64,000 nt of DNA from Nitratireductor sp. GISD-1A_MAKvit (GCF_040819555.1 NZ_CP161919.1:207705-271704); one strand, 5' to 3'; counted from the stretch's first letter, positions 1-9,167 are shown. Numbers and translations are program-made. The notes: a model not told the origin generated them from the letters alone.

Positions 1-2
1 TG

Positions 3-389
3 GCGTTTTCTTTCGAGCGCAAGCGCATCATGCTGGAGGAGAATGATGTAACGTGCGGTCTGGTCGGCAAGTATGTTGATACCTATGCCTTTGCCGACGG
101 ACGGCTCGACATACGCTGGAAAGGACTGTCGCTCCCCTATCGCGTGTTCGACAGGGACCAGCGTGTCACCCATGCGGCTGTGACCGAGAACAAGAGGCTC
201 GGAGAGGTCCTCTCGTGGATTAAGGATCATCAGGATGACGTGTCGTCACCACGAGTGAAGACAAACAGCCAGAAAGGCGATTATCGCAAGCGCGACCGCA
301 AACCCGGGCGCAGGACGGACTTTGTAAACGATCCGGCCGTCAACGCGCGGCGTGAGCAGGCACTTGCGAGGTTGAAGGCGGCCGAATGA
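3..389 (+). CDS. ISNCY-type transposase, C-terminal fragment (5' end outside window)
   Basis: The frame is open from the window edge to a TGA at 387-389; the first ATG is only internal, so the true start lies upstream. The C-terminal part GLVGKYVDTYAFADGRL, then VFDRDQRVTHAA and a basic RKPGRRTDF tail match my memory of ISNCY-family transposases of Rhizobiales, which end in this way after a DDE integrase domain. Only the last ~128 residues are visible, so whether the catalytic domain is intact cannot be judged. The gene probably marks the edge of an insertion sequence ending shortly after 389; I could not define its terminal repeat. Confidence 0.7.
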   Translation, partial: AFSFERKRIMLEENDVTCGLVGKYVDTYAFADGRLDIRWKGLSLPYRVFDRDQRVTHAAVTENKRLGEVLSWIKDHQDDVSSPRVKTNSQKGDYRKRDRKPGRRTDFVNDPAVNARREQALARLKAAE

Positions 390-480
390 TCGTTTCGCCG
401 TGCCGCAAACCAGCTGCCATCTCCCACACGGGGCCGTCTGAGGCGGGCGATGAGTAGCCTCCCCGGCCCTATAAGGCGTA

Positions 481-816
481 TCAAACTGCCAGCCCGACGA
501 CCTCATGTTCTATAACTTGAACAATATCGGTGAGATCGATGCCAGGGTAGTGCTCGCGCATTCCCGCCAACATCACTTCGTCCGGCCACTCCTCGGTTCT
601 TCCGAGATAGGCCGCTACCGAACAAAGAGGCATGTCCGTGCATTTGAGAACATTGACGACTACCGATTGGCTGGGGTCATCGTCGCATAAATAGCGCATC
701 GGACCGGGAGTGATGCGTGTCTCTCGCCACCGGATCGTCGAGGTCTTCTCACCGCGCAGAATCATAGGGAAGAGGCGACCCACAACGCCGAGTGTCTGAA
801 TGGAATTATTCATCAC
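481..816 (-). CDS. ASCH-domain protein
   Basis: A 111-residue protein that is nearly all one ASCH fold, a small PUA-like beta barrel proposed to bind RNA or nucleotides. Family signatures visible are the N-terminal strand LGVVGRLFPMILRGEKTSTIRW, quoted in part here as GEKTSTIRW, with its Lys-Thr-x-Thr-x-Arg pattern, and the later TEEWPDEVMLAGMREHYPG segment that resembles other small ASCH proteins. Two adjacent ATG codons (816 and 813) could serve as start. It stands alone beside the transposase fragment. The cellular role of this family is not established, so only the fold is asserted. Confidence 0.7.
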   Translation of the reverse strand: MMNNSIQTLGVVGRLFPMILRGEKTSTIRWRETRITPGPMRYLCDDDPSQSVVVNVLKCTDMPLCSVAAYLGRTEEWPDEVMLAGMREHYPGIDLTDIVQVIEHEVVGLAV

Positions 817-925
817 GAAAATTATAGCTGTATCTCAAAGGACCGCAAGGAAACGCGCCTTGCCCTTCGCACCGTGTCGCGATGAGGCTGTCAAAGCTAA
901 AGTTGATGAGCCAGGCTGGATCGCC

Positions 926-968
926 CCCGACCGGGCTGCGCAACCCTGACCAGCGCCGCCCGGTCGGG
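926..968. repeat. GC-rich inverted repeat in a gene-poor gap
   Basis: Perfect 11-bp arms CCCGACCGGGC (926-936) and GCCCGGTCGGG (958-968) with a 21-nt loop. It lies in the 365-base stretch 817-1181 between the ASCH gene and the haemoglobin gene, where no convincing gene is seen. There is no T-run after either arm, so a classical terminator is unlikely; a transposon scar or structural element is possible. Confidence 0.4.
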
Positions 969-1148
969 CGCTCACGCTAGAGCATGGAACAACGACGGGG
1001 ACATTTCTACTTTGCACACAATCGGACATTCCAACTTGGTTGCAACAAACCCACACTCGCTGATTGTCATTGGTGCCGGTACAGCGACTGCGGAAGCCGC
1101 CGGCCTGCGACATCGTGCCGATTGAGTGGCTCTGAATATCGTATAAAC

Positions 1149-1165
1149 TGGTATTCAATATGCCA
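1149..1165. promoter_or_regulatory. Candidate Rrf2/NsrR operator upstream of the haemoglobin gene
   Basis: An imperfect inverted repeat TGGTATTCAATATGCCA (TGGYAT-N5-ATRCCA) sits 17 bp before the haemoglobin ATG. It overlaps AT-rich sequence (TATAAA at 1142-1147) that could be part of a promoter, with a weak TTGAGT at 1122-1127. The downstream operon ends with an Rrf2-family regulator, so autoregulation by that protein is the obvious inference. The site does not match the enterobacterial NsrR consensus closely. Confidence 0.35.
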
Positions 1166-1181
1166 CTTAAGGACTGGTTCG

Positions 1182-1643
1182 ATGAGCGATGCATTTTCCG
1201 CCCGCCCGAAGCCGCAGCCGGAAGAAGCTGTGGCGGATCCCACACTGAACCGGCCTTTCATCGGTCGCCTGGTGCGCGAGTTCTATGGCCGGGTTCGCAG
1301 CGATGCGCGGCTGGGGCCCATCTTTGCCGGCGAGATCAAGGACGACTGGGAACCGCATCTGGAGAAAATGACCGATTTCTGGTGCGCGGTCATGCTCAAG
1401 GACGGCAGCTATCATGGCAGACCGGTGCCGGCTCACCTCAAGTTGAAGACGGTTGTGGAAGCCGACTTCGACATCTGGCTGGGGCTGTTTCGTGAGACTG
1501 TCGAGGAGCTGTGTGCGCCGGCAGTTGCTGCAGCGTTCATGGAACGGGCGGAGCGTATCGCGAAAAGCCTGAAGCTTGCGATGTTTTTTCGCCTGCCGGC
1601 GGCGCTCGATCCGGATGCCGCGCGCGCCCGGACCCGGGAGTGA
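1182..1643 (+). CDS. Group III truncated haemoglobin
   Basis: A 153-residue globin starting at ATG 1182. Family signs are FIGRLVREFYGRVRSDARLGPIF near the N-terminus (quoted in part as LVREFYGRVRSD), the W-x-PHLEKMTDFW stretch, the PVPAHLKL segment that supplies the proximal haem histidine, and FDIWLGLFRETV. Group III (P-type) truncated globins bind haem and O2/NO. Known relatives are linked to nitric oxide or microaerobic metabolism. The stop is followed after 4 bp by an NsrR-like regulator gene, so the two form an operon, which supports a nitrosative-stress role. An in-frame upstream extension to 984 is rejected because it has no globin similarity. Confidence 0.85.
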   Translation: MSDAFSARPKPQPEEAVADPTLNRPFIGRLVREFYGRVRSDARLGPIFAGEIKDDWEPHLEKMTDFWCAVMLKDGSYHGRPVPAHLKLKTVVEADFDIWLGLFRETVEELCAPAVAAAFMERAERIAKSLKLAMFFRLPAALDPDAARARTRE

Positions 1644-1647
1644 CGCG

Positions 1648-2112
1648 ATGCGCATGACGCTGCACACCGACTATGCGCTACGGATGTTGATTTTTCTGGC
1701 CGTGCGGCCGGATGCGCCCTGCACCGTGAGCGATGTCGCGGAGGCTCATGGGCTTTCGCACAACCACCTTTTGAAGGTTGCCCGCCGGTTGAGGCAGATG
1801 GGCGTGATAAGCACGCTGCGTGGGCGCACGGGCGGCATTTTTCTTGCGCAAGATCCCGAGAGCATCGCTCTGGGAACTGTCGTGCGGGAGATGGAAGGAA
1901 GCCTTGCGCTGGTGGAGTGCATGGGCTCTGAAGCCAGCGCCTGTGTGCTCACGCCGGCCTGCCGGCTCAAAGGCATCGTGACAGAGGCGCTCGATGCCTG
2001 GCTTGCCGTGTTCGATCGCTATACGCTTGCCGATCTGGTTACCAACAGGCAGTCCCTTGCGGGGTTGCTCGGCCTCGATCTGCCTGCCTCAGGCGCAGTC
2101 GCCTCTGCCTGA
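1648..2112 (+). CDS. nsrR: Rrf2-family transcriptional regulator, NsrR-like
   Basis: A 154-residue Rrf2 protein beginning MRMTLHTDYALRML, the classic NsrR/IscR start, with GGGAG at 1636-1640 as ribosome binding site. The winged helix spans about residues 1-65 (VSDVAEAHGLSHNHLLKVARRL then LRGRTGG, quoted in part). Three cysteines follow in ECMGSEASACVLTPAC, spacing C-X8-C-X5-C, the iron-sulphur ligand pattern of NsrR, an NO-sensing repressor. It is co-transcribed with the truncated haemoglobin, fitting an NO-responsive detoxification unit. Assignment to NsrR rather than RirA or IscR rests on the N-terminus and partner gene. Confidence 0.85.
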   Translation: MRMTLHTDYALRMLIFLAVRPDAPCTVSDVAEAHGLSHNHLLKVARRLRQMGVISTLRGRTGGIFLAQDPESIALGTVVREMEGSLALVECMGSEASACVLTPACRLKGIVTEALDAWLAVFDRYTLADLVTNRQSLAGLLGLDLPASGAVASA

Positions 2113-2114
2113 GG
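2087..2114 (+). terminator. Possible weak terminator hairpin at the end of nsrR
   Basis: Perfect 8-bp arms CCTCAGGC (2087-2094) and GCCTGAGG (2107-2114) overlap the nsrR stop codon in the 21-bp gap before a convergent gene. There is no T-run, so it would act weakly or only through structure. Confidence 0.3.
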
Positions 2115-2133
2115 TCGACGCGCCCGCCCTGTT

Positions 2134-3612
2134 CTATCGCACCTGCTCGCCAAATGCGTTTTCGTCGATGGGCCAGATCGGGCGCGCGAGCTTTTTGTAG
2201 CCGGCGGTTTTGGGGTTGTTGGGGTAGCAGCCCTCCACGACCGCGTAGATGATTTCCCCGGAAATGGGGGCGAAGCCGGCATGAAAATGGTTGGTCGACT
2301 TGATGAGCAGCACCTGCTTTTCGAGCGGATCGACACCCAGATTGGAAAAGATGTCCGGCTCGAAGGTTTGTGTGCGGTTGGTGTTGAGCACGATGTCGAT
2401 TTCGGTGCCGACAAGCCGTACCACAGCGGCGGGGCCGAGCGTGACGCGGCTGGTGCCAAAGGTCTGCCAACCCTCGTCTGCCAGTTTTCGTATCTCGAAC
2501 GTGCCGTCGAACGGCGTGCCGCTGGCGGCGTTCGCCTTGCCGCCAATGCGCATGTCGAGAATGGTGCCCGCGCCTGCTCCCTGGGCAAAGGCAACAGCCT
2601 GCGGATCCCAGATCGTTGCGATGCCTGCGCTCTTGATGCCGCTGTCAACAAGAGCGTGCAAAAGAACGGTGTTGTCGCCCGCCGTGCCCCCGCCGGGATT
2701 GTCCCATATGTCGGCGATGACGACGGGCCTGCCGTTTGCACCACCGGCTTTTGCCCTTGCGATGGCGTCATTCGCGGAGAGGCTGTTCATGGCGGTCATG
2801 CCGCGCATTGCGCGCACTTCCTGGCCGAGCTTTTCGGCCAGCGCCGCGCCTTTCTCCGGCGCATTGTCGGTGACGACCATGACCTGCGTGCCGAGCTCCG
2901 GCACATCACCCGCCATGAAGCCGTGGATGAGCGAGACGGAGAGAATGCCTTCCCTGCCCTGCAGCGCCTTCATGCGGTCCACGAAGGAGCGCATGGGCTC
3001 GCGGCTTGTCGGAAAAACATCGATCATGCGGCAGTCGAAGGTGGAAATCACGGGGTGGATTTCGCCGCGCGTGGCACGCAGGGCGAGATCCACCACATGT
3101 TCGGCGCGTTCGAGAAAGTCCGTATGAGGGAATTCGAGAAACGACGCGAGAATATCCGCCGCCGCCACGCGCTTGGCCGTAAGATGGCTGTGCGGATCGA
3201 GTTCGGCGGCGACGATCACGTCCGGGCCGACGATCTCGCGCACACGGGTGAGAAGATCGCCTTCGCAATCGTCGAGCCCGCGCGCGACCATTGCGCCGTG
3301 CAGGCCAAGCACCACACAGTCCACCGGCATGGCGGCCCGCAGCTGGTCCAGAATCTCGTCGCGCAGCGCCTCATAGACATCGAGCCGGACATAGCCGCCC
3401 GGCTCCGCCCAGGTGGCGGTGCCTTCGATCAGCGTGAACCCCTCCTCCCGCGCCCGCCGCCGCAAGACCGGGATGGGTGCCGAACAGAGCGTCGGAGTCT
3501 CGGGGTGTTCCCCCGGCCCGGCATAAAACGCCATCTCGAAATCGCCGCGATCAGTCGGGATCGGCGAGAAGGTGTTCGTTTCGGTGGCGAGCGACGCGGT
3601 AAAGACACGCAT
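2134..3612 (-). CDS. M81-family metallopeptidase (MlrC-like)
   Basis: A 492-residue protein starting MRVFTASLATETNTFSP, the standard beginning of M81/MlrC proteins. Putative metal-binding histidines lie in ELDPHSHL and FPHTDFLERA, and the conserved IADIWDNPGGG stretch is present. MlrC hydrolyses linearised microcystin; most M81 members in Rhizobiales sit beside ABC transporters and have unknown substrates, so a peptide- or amide-cleaving role on the transported compound is inferred. The start was chosen at 3612 because upstream sequence in the same frame is antisense to the permease genes. It is the last gene of the 7040-2134 operon, 23 bp after RidA. It converges with nsrR. Confidence 0.85.
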   Translation of the reverse strand: MRVFTASLATETNTFSPIPTDRGDFEMAFYAGPGEHPETPTLCSAPIPVLRRRAREEGFTLIEGTATWAEPGGYVRLDVYEALRDEILDQLRAAMPVDCVVLGLHGAMVARGLDDCEGDLLTRVREIVGPDVIVAAELDPHSHLTAKRVAAADILASFLEFPHTDFLERAEHVVDLALRATRGEIHPVISTFDCRMIDVFPTSREPMRSFVDRMKALQGREGILSVSLIHGFMAGDVPELGTQVMVVTDNAPEKGAALAEKLGQEVRAMRGMTAMNSLSANDAIARAKAGGANGRPVVIADIWDNPGGGTAGDNTVLLHALVDSGIKSAGIATIWDPQAVAFAQGAGAGTILDMRIGGKANAASGTPFDGTFEIRKLADEGWQTFGTSRVTLGPAAVVRLVGTEIDIVLNTNRTQTFEPDIFSNLGVDPLEKQVLLIKSTNHFHAGFAPISGEIIYAVVEGCYPNNPKTAGYKKLARPIWPIDENAFGEQVR

Positions 3613-3635
3613 GCGATGAGCTTCCGGTTTCCAGA

Positions 3636-4001
3636 TCAGAGCGGCTTGTAGGCGACGGCCTCGACTTCGATCTTGATGTCGATCATCAGCCGTGATTCCA
3701 CCGTGGTGCGTGCCGGCGGGTCTTTCGGGAAATATTTGCCATAGACCGCATTGAACGGGCCGAAATCGCGCGCATCCTCCAGCCAGACGGTCGTTTTCAC
3801 CACATCGTCGAGTGTGCAGCCGGCAAGCGCCAAGGCCGCCTTGACGTTTTCCATCACCTGCCCGGTCTGCTCGGTGATGCCGCCCTTGACGACAACGCCA
3901 TCGGCTCCCACCGGAACCTGGCCCGAGATGTAGACGAAATCGCCGGCGCGCACGGCGGGGGAAAGTGGCACATGGGAGGTGCCGAAGCACTGCTTGGTCA
4001 T
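3636..4001 (-). CDS. RidA-family protein (reactive enamine/imine deaminase)
   Basis: A 121-residue member of the RidA/YjgF/UK114 family, the usual full length. FVYISGQVP near residue 25, GGITEQTGQVMENVKAAL in the middle, and PARTTVES with the arginine that binds the substrate carboxylate are all present. RidA hydrolyses 2-aminoacrylate-type enamines released by PLP enzymes. A PLP enzyme of the D-threonine aldolase type is encoded in the divergent operon, so this protein may clear its reactive products. It lies between the transporter permease gene and the M81 peptidase gene on the same strand. Confidence 0.9.
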   Translation of the reverse strand: MTKQCFGTSHVPLSPAVRAGDFVYISGQVPVGADGVVVKGGITEQTGQVMENVKAALALAGCTLDDVVKTTVWLEDARDFGPFNAVYGKYFPKDPPARTTVESRLMIDIKIEVEAVAYKPL

Positions 4002-4022
4002 AAATATACTCCGTTTTGAGAC

Positions 4023-4847
4023 CTATTTCACCGCACCGATGGCAAGGCCGCGCACGAGATAGCGCTGCAGCCAGGCAAAGATGACGGCGACGGGGATGGT
4101 GGCGACAAAGGTGGCCGCCATGACGTGATGCCACTCGACCGTGTAGCGGCCGGCGACGAGCGAGAAAATCTGGATCGGCAGCGTGTAGCTTTCCTGACGT
4201 CGCAGCATGGTGAGCGCGATGACGAACTCGTTCCACGCATTGATGAAGGAGAAGATGGCCGTCACCGTCATCGCCGGAAGGGCGAGCGGCAAAAACACCA
4301 TCACCAGTGCCTTTGCCGGGCTTGCGCCCTCGATCCACGCGGCCTCTTCAAGATCCTTCGGGATGGTGGAGAAATAGCTTTGCAGCATCCACACCGTGAA
4401 CGCGACATTGAACGCGCCATAGACGAAGACGATCGAGTTCACATTGTCGAGCAGGCCGAGCCAGACCACCAGCCGGAACAGGCCAATGACAAGCACGATG
4501 GGTGAGAGCATCTGCGTGACGAGAAGAAACTGGCGGAAAAAGCCCTGCCCTGCAAACCGGAAGCGGCTCATCGCATAGGCTGCCGGAATGGAGACCGCGA
4601 GCGCGAGAATGGTCGAAAGCACCGAGACATAGACCGAATTCCACAGCGCGTTGCCGAAATTCGTGGCCTCCCACATGTCGATGAAGTTGCGCCACGCCGC
4701 CTCACGCGGCCACCAGGTTGGCGACAGCACCTCGTTTGCCGGCTTGATCGCGGTGATGAACATCACGGCAAACGGAAACAGGATCAGCACGATGAGCGGC
4801 GAAAGCAGCGCCCAGTAGACAAGCGATTTCTTAAGCTTGGGGTTCAT
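4023..4847 (-). CDS. Carbohydrate-type ABC transporter permease, MalG-like
   Basis: A 274-residue inner-membrane permease with about six hydrophobic helices, starting after a cytoplasmic [12 protein letters not shown]. The EAA loop is visible as [23 protein letters not shown], quoted in part as [10 protein letters not shown]. The C-terminus [12 protein letters not shown] is characteristic of MalG/UgpE-type subunits (CUT1 family). It overlaps the preceding permease gene by 4 bp, so translation is coupled. With the binding protein (7040), the partner permease and the divergent ATPase (8098-9165) it would form one importer of unknown substrate. Confidence 0.9.
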   Translation of the reverse strand: MNPKLKKSLVYWALLSPLIVLILFPFAVMFITAIKPANEVLSPTWWPREAAWRNFIDMWEATNFGNALWNSVYVSVLSTILALAVSIPAAYAMSRFRFAGQGFFRQFLLVTQMLSPIVLVIGLFRLVVWLGLLDNVNSIVFVYGAFNVAFTVWMLQSYFSTIPKDLEEAAWIEGASPAKALVMVFLPLALPAMTVTAIFSFINAWNEFVIALTMLRRQESYTLPIQIFSLVAGRYTVEWHHVMAATFVATIPVAVIFAWLQRYLVRGLAIGAVK

Positions 4848-5719
4848 GTCCGCTCCCTGCGCATGGCGAGCGCGACATAGAGGATGGTGAAGGCCAGAAG
4901 CAGCGCGAACATCATCACCGAAAGAGCAGACGCCTCTCCCAGTTTGCCGAAGCGGAAACCGAGCTTGTAGAGATAGGTGACGAGAATGTCGGTGGAGTTG
5001 GCGGGCCCGCCCTGCGTGGTCGCCCAGATGATCGGGAAGGAATTGAACACATAGATCATGTTGAGCACGATCGAGATGTTCAAAAACGGTTTCATCAGCG
5101 GCAGCGTGATCTCGCGGAAGGTCTGCCAGCGCGTAGCGCCTTCAAGTTTGGCCGCCTCATAAAGGTCGTCGGGGATGGACGACAGGCCGCCGAGAAAGAT
5201 CGTTGTCGTGAACGGGATCGTCACCAGAATCCCGATCATGATCTGCACCGGAAACGCGGTGGAGGCGCGGGCGAGCCACTGGATGTTCTGGTCGATCAGG
5301 CCGATGTTCTGGAGGCCCGAGTTGAGCATGCCGCTTTCGCCATTCAGCGCCCAGCGCCAGACGATGGCGGTCATGGTCAGCGACACGGCCCAGGGCAGCA
5401 TGATGATGACACGCGCAAGCGAGCGGCCATAAAACTCCTCGTTGAGGATCATGGCGACGGGCACGGAAACGATGAGCGTGCCGAACACGATGCCGCCGGT
5501 CCAGATGAAAGTGCGCCAGAGCGCGCCGAGAAAATCCGGATCGGTGAAGACGGCGACATAGTTTTCAACGCCGTTGAACCCGCGCAGCTGGCCGAAGCGG
5601 TTGACGTCGTTCAGCGAAATCGTGCCGAGCTGGTAAAGCGGCCACAGGATGATGAACGCGGCGAGCAGGAACCCCGGCAGGATCAGCAGATATGGATTTG
5701 TCAGAGGCGAGCGGATCAT
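4844..5719 (-). CDS. Carbohydrate-type ABC transporter permease, MalF/UgpA-like
   Basis: A 291-residue permease with six predicted membrane segments. It begins [20 protein letters not shown] and carries the EAA loop [18 protein letters not shown] around residue 185, where the ATPase docks. Length and layout fit the MalF/UgpA group of CUT1 transporters. It lies downstream of the binding-protein gene across an 87-bp gap containing a strong hairpin, and overlaps the next permease by 4 bp. The substrate cannot be told from sequence. Confidence 0.9.
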   Translation of the reverse strand: MIRSPLTNPYLLILPGFLLAAFIILWPLYQLGTISLNDVNRFGQLRGFNGVENYVAVFTDPDFLGALWRTFIWTGGIVFGTLIVSVPVAMILNEEFYGRSLARVIIMLPWAVSLTMTAIVWRWALNGESGMLNSGLQNIGLIDQNIQWLARASTAFPVQIMIGILVTIPFTTTIFLGGLSSIPDDLYEAAKLEGATRWQTFREITLPLMKPFLNISIVLNMIYVFNSFPIIWATTQGGPANSTDILVTYLYKLGFRFGKLGEASALSVMMFALLLAFTILYVALAMRRERT

Positions 5720-5761
5720 GGTCCCGTCAGTGTTCGCAGGGTTTCAAGCGGGGTCAGAAGC

Positions 5762-5789
5762 GGCATGCGCGAGAGCACTCGCGCATGCC
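5762..5789 (-). terminator. Attenuating hairpin between binding-protein and permease genes
   Basis: A perfect 12-bp stem GGCATGCGCGAG/CTCGCGCATGCC with a 4-nt loop. No T-run follows on the minus strand, so it more likely stabilises the upstream binding-protein mRNA or causes partial termination, as is common after the first gene of ABC operons. Confidence 0.6.
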
Positions 5790-5806
5790 TGTTCGAATGG
5801 ATCTGC

Positions 5807-7040
5807 CTATTGCCCGAGAATGCCGTTGATCTCCTCGGCTGCGCCATTCAGCGTTGCCTTGGGCTCGCCATTTCCGAGATAGATGGTCTGCACCGCATCC
5901 GACGTGGTGGCGGCAATCTCCTCCCAGCCGGCGATGACCGGGGCAAAGCGGGCGTCCGGCAGAAGCGCCGTAAAGGCCTTCAGATCGGCATTGTCGGCAA
6001 AGGGCCGGTTGTGCGGCGACTTCCGGATTGACCGGAAGGAAACCTTCGCCCGAGGTGAACTTTGCGCGCCACTCGGTGGTGAAGAGCTGGTCGAGAAACT
6101 TCCAGGCCAGATCCTTGTTCTGCGAGTTCTCGAACATGATGATGGAATCGGTCACGCCATAGGTGCCGCGGTCACCTTCGGGGCCAGCCGGAATGGCGGC
6201 CACGCCGTATTCGAGGTCGGGTGCTTCTTCCTTGATCTGGTTCGAGAGGAAGGGTGCGGTGATCATCATGCCGACCTTGCCCTGCTTGAACAGGTTCTGC
6301 ACGTCCTCGCGGCTGTAGGAGGTGACACCGGGCTGGGTCGCGCCGGAATCGATCAGCGATTTGTACATCTCCGCCGCCTTGTAGCCGGCATCCGTGTCGA
6401 GGCCGGAGGTGCCGTCTTCCTCGACAAGCTGGCCGCCATAGGCCCAGAAGGCATAATAGAAATAGACGTCGGTCTCGATCTCCTTGCCCTGAAGCCCGAA
6501 GCCGGAAATGTCGTCGCCCAGCGCGCTGATCTTCTCGGCGGCTTCGGCAAGCTCCTCCCAGGTGTCCGGCACTTCCTCGATACCGGCCTGCTCGAACAGC
6601 GCCTTGTTGTAGTACATGGCGCGGGCGGATGCGGCGATGGGCAGGCCATAGGTCTTTTCCTGCATTACGGACGGCTCAAGAAACACCGGGAAGAAACGGT
6701 CCTTGAAGTCCTGCGTCATGTAATCGTCCAGTGGCGCGGCGATGCCCTGATCGACAAAGTCGATCAGCCAGCGCGTGCCAATGATCGACAGATCCGCATT
6801 GGCGCTGCCGGAAATATCGGTGGTCAGCTTCTGCAGAAGCACATCCCACGGCACCACCTCGATCTGGATTTCGGAGCCGGGATTGGCCTCCTCGAATGCC
6901 TTGGCGGCCTCTTCGAAATACGGGCCGGTCTTGGAGCTGTATTCAGCCACGGTAACGCGCACGGTCTCCGCCTGCGCCCAACCAGCCATGGATAGAAGCG
7001 CGGCACCAGCGACGGTGGCTTTCAGTGCGATCCTGTTCAT
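5807..7040 (-). CDS. ABC transporter solute-binding protein (apparent frameshift)
   Basis: A periplasmic sugar-type (CUT1) binding protein with signal peptide MNRIALKATVAGAALLSMAG...AQA. Mature features include PYFEEAAKAFEEANPGSEI, VPWDVLLQKLTTDISGSA (quoted in part) and the YYNKALFEQAGI strand. Near 6001-6007 an extra base in AGGGCCG shifts the frame; removing one base restores PAFADNADLKAFTALL and a natural end GILGQ at the TAG 5807-5809, giving 410 residues. Without repair the frame runs on to 5754 with non-homologous sequence. It is the first gene of the operon. The shift is probably a sequence error. Confidence 0.85.
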
Positions 7041-7149
7041 TCCTGTCTCCCTGTTCCTCTCTCGGGTTCCTGATGCATGCCCGCTGAAGGGGCACCTGCG
7101 CCTGGACTGTTCGTTGGGATCGCCACACGGCGCGAGCAGCGATCTTTTA

Positions 7150-7164
7150 TGTAATTTTTTTACA
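7150..7164. promoter_or_regulatory. Candidate RpiR-type operator in a divergent promoter region
   Basis: TGTAATTTTTTTACA is a TGTAA-N5-TTACA inverted repeat in the AT-rich 287-bp divergent region (7041-7327) between the binding-protein gene and the SDR gene. Several RpiR-family repressors bind TGTAA-type dyads, and an RpiR gene lies in the right-hand operon (9168-10080), so control of both operons from here is a reasonable inference. Confidence 0.4.
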
Positions 7165-7327
7165 GAAATTGAAAACAAGCAAGTGAAATCACACAATCAT
7201 GTTGCTAAATTACGATTTATCGGCAAATCTCAGCCTGCTGGCCTGTGCGTCAGCGGGTGCCAGATTGCCCGGAAAGAACGAAGAGTCCCGTGCAAAACGG
7301 GCGAATGAGGGGAAGAACGGGAGCGCA

Positions 7328-8086
7328 ATGATCGATCTGAATGATCACAGGATTGTCGTGACGGGAGCGGCCGGTGGCATCGGCCGGGCCATGGTGGATG
7401 TCCTTTCAGGGTTCGGCGCCATTGTGATCGCATGCGATCTGGAGGAAGCCGACCTGTCATTCGACGGTGTCGGGGAAACCCACCGCTTCGATCTGCTGGA
7501 CGATGACGCGGTCGAAGCCGCGGTCAAGCGGATCTGCGATGGCGGCGCGCCGGATGCAGTGATCTCCAACGCCGGCTGGACGCGCGCCGAAACGCTGGAT
7601 GATGTGACACCCAAGGCGCTCTCCCACGAGCTGGATCTCAACCTGCGCAGCGCCGCGCGGCTTTCGCAGGCCTTCCTTCCAGCGATGCGCGCAAGCGAAA
7701 AGAGCGCGGCTTTCGTGTTCATTTCATCCATCAATGCGCTGTCGCACTACGGCAACCCCGCCTATGCGGCAGCCAAGGCGGGGCTGATCGCCTGGATGCG
7801 CGCCATCGCCACGGAAGAAGGCCGGCACGGCATCCGCGCCAATGCGATCACGCCGGGCTCCGTGCGCACCATGGCGTGGGACCACCGTATCGAACGCGAT
7901 CCGGGCATACTGGCGAAGGTCCGGCAGCTTTATCCGCTGGGGCGCATGGTCGAGCCTGCGGAAGTGGCGCGTGCCGCCGCCTTTCTTGCCTCCCCGCTTG
8001 CAAGCGGCATCACCGGCACGGTGCTTCCCGTGGATGCCGGCATCTCCGCCGGCAACCTGCCCTTTCTCGAACAGATAGCCGGCTGA
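7328..8086 (+). CDS. SDR-family NAD(P)-dependent oxidoreductase
   Basis: A 252-residue classical short-chain dehydrogenase. The cofactor motif TGAAGGIG is at about residue 12, NAG follows later (VISNAGW), the catalytic Ser is in FISSINAL, and the YxxxK motif reads YAAAKAG. ATG 7328 is chosen because MIDLNDHRIVVTGAAG is the normal SDR start; the longer frame to 7199 reads through promoter sequence. The substrate is probably a hydroxy- or keto-compound made from the solute imported by this locus. It is first in the right-hand operon, followed after 11 bp by the transporter ATPase. Confidence 0.9.
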   Translation: MIDLNDHRIVVTGAAGGIGRAMVDVLSGFGAIVIACDLEEADLSFDGVGETHRFDLLDDDAVEAAVKRICDGGAPDAVISNAGWTRAETLDDVTPKALSHELDLNLRSAARLSQAFLPAMRASEKSAAFVFISSINALSHYGNPAYAAAKAGLIAWMRAIATEEGRHGIRANAITPGSVRTMAWDHRIERDPGILAKVRQLYPLGRMVEPAEVARAAAFLASPLASGITGTVLPVDAGISAGNLPFLEQIAG

Positions 8087-8097
8087 GGAGATCCTTC

Positions 8098-9165
8098 ATG
8101 GCAGAGCTGAAACTGAAGGACATTTCCAAGCGCTACGGTTCGCTGACCGTGATCGAGAAGCTTTCGCTGGCGATTGACGATGGCGAGTTTGTGGTTCTGG
8201 TCGGCCCATCGGGCTGCGGCAAGTCCACACTGTTGCGCATGATCGCGGGGCTGGAGCCAATCACCGGCGGAGACCTCGTCATTGGCGGCGCACGCGCCAA
8301 CGATATTCCGCCCCAGAAGCGCGACACGTCCATGGTGTTCCAGTCCTATGCGCTCTTTCCCCATATGAGCGTGCGCGACAACATTAGTTTCGGCCCGCGC
8401 GTGCGCGGCGAGCCGAAGGACGAGACCGAGCAGCGCATCAAAAAGGCAGCCGAAATTCTCAATCTCGGCGCCTATCTCGACCGCAAGCCGGGCCAGCTTT
8501 CCGGCGGTCAGCGCCAGCGTGTCGCCATGGGTCGCGCCATTGTGCGCGATCCGAAAGTCTTTCTCTTCGATGAGCCGCTGTCGAACCTCGACGCCAAGCT
8601 GCGCATCCAGATGCGCACCGAGATCAAGGCGCTGCACCAGAAGCTCGGAACCACCATTGTCTACGTGACGCATGACCAGATCGAGGCCATGACGATGGCT
8701 GACAGGATCGTCGTCATGAATGGCGGCAATATCGAGCAGGTGGGCACACCGCTGGAGCTTTACGACCGGCCCGCCAACACCTTCGTGGCGGGTTTCATAG
8801 GCTCGCCGGCGATGAGCTTTCTACAGGCCGAATCCGGTGTCGTGAACGGCACTCCCGTGGCGGTGCTGCAGGACGGGACGAGCCTCCCCATCGCGCGGGG
8901 CTTTGGCCATGAAACCGTCACCGTTGGCATCCGCCCCGAATCCTATCAAAGGGATCCGCAAGGGCCGCTGAAACTTCAGGTCGAGGTGGTGGAGCCGACG
9001 GGCCCTGAGATCCATGTGTTCGGCACCATTGCCGGAGAGGATGTGCGCGTCGTGCTGCGCGACCGCGAACTGCCCAGACCGGGCGAGACGCTTGCGCTTT
9101 CGGTTCCGGTCGAGCATGTCCACCTCTTTGACAGCGATGACGGACAACGGCTGGAGACCCACTGA
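8098..9165 (+). CDS. ABC transporter ATP-binding protein, UgpC/MalK-like
   Basis: A 355-residue CUT1 ATPase. Walker [10 protein letters not shown] at about residue 37, signature [14 protein letters not shown] at about 134, Walker [16 protein letters not shown], and switch VTHDQIEAMTMADR are all intact, followed by a C-terminal TOBE/OB domain of about 120 residues. It energises the two permeases encoded divergently (4023-5719), which lack an ATPase of their own. Its stop is 2 bp before the start of the RpiR regulator gene. Confidence 0.92.
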   Translation: MAELKLKDISKRYGSLTVIEKLSLAIDDGEFVVLVGPSGCGKSTLLRMIAGLEPITGGDLVIGGARANDIPPQKRDTSMVFQSYALFPHMSVRDNISFGPRVRGEPKDETEQRIKKAAEILNLGAYLDRKPGQLSGGQRQRVAMGRAIVRDPKVFLFDEPLSNLDAKLRIQMRTEIKALHQKLGTTIVYVTHDQIEAMTMADRIVVMNGGNIEQVGTPLELYDRPANTFVAGFIGSPAMSFLQAESGVVNGTPVAVLQDGTSLPIARGFGHETVTVGIRPESYQRDPQGPLKLQVEVVEPTGPEIHVFGTIAGEDVRVVLRDRELPRPGETLALSVPVEHVHLFDSDDGQRLETH

Positions 9166-9167
9166 TC

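Noticed and set aside
835-1245. 136-codon minus-strand ORF
   Set aside because: Overlaps the start of the haemoglobin gene and has no recognisable similarity.
3613-4338. Extension of the M81 frame upstream to 734 residues
   Set aside because: The extra part is antisense/out-of-frame relative to RidA and permease coding sequence, and the family start MRVFTASLATETN is at 3612.
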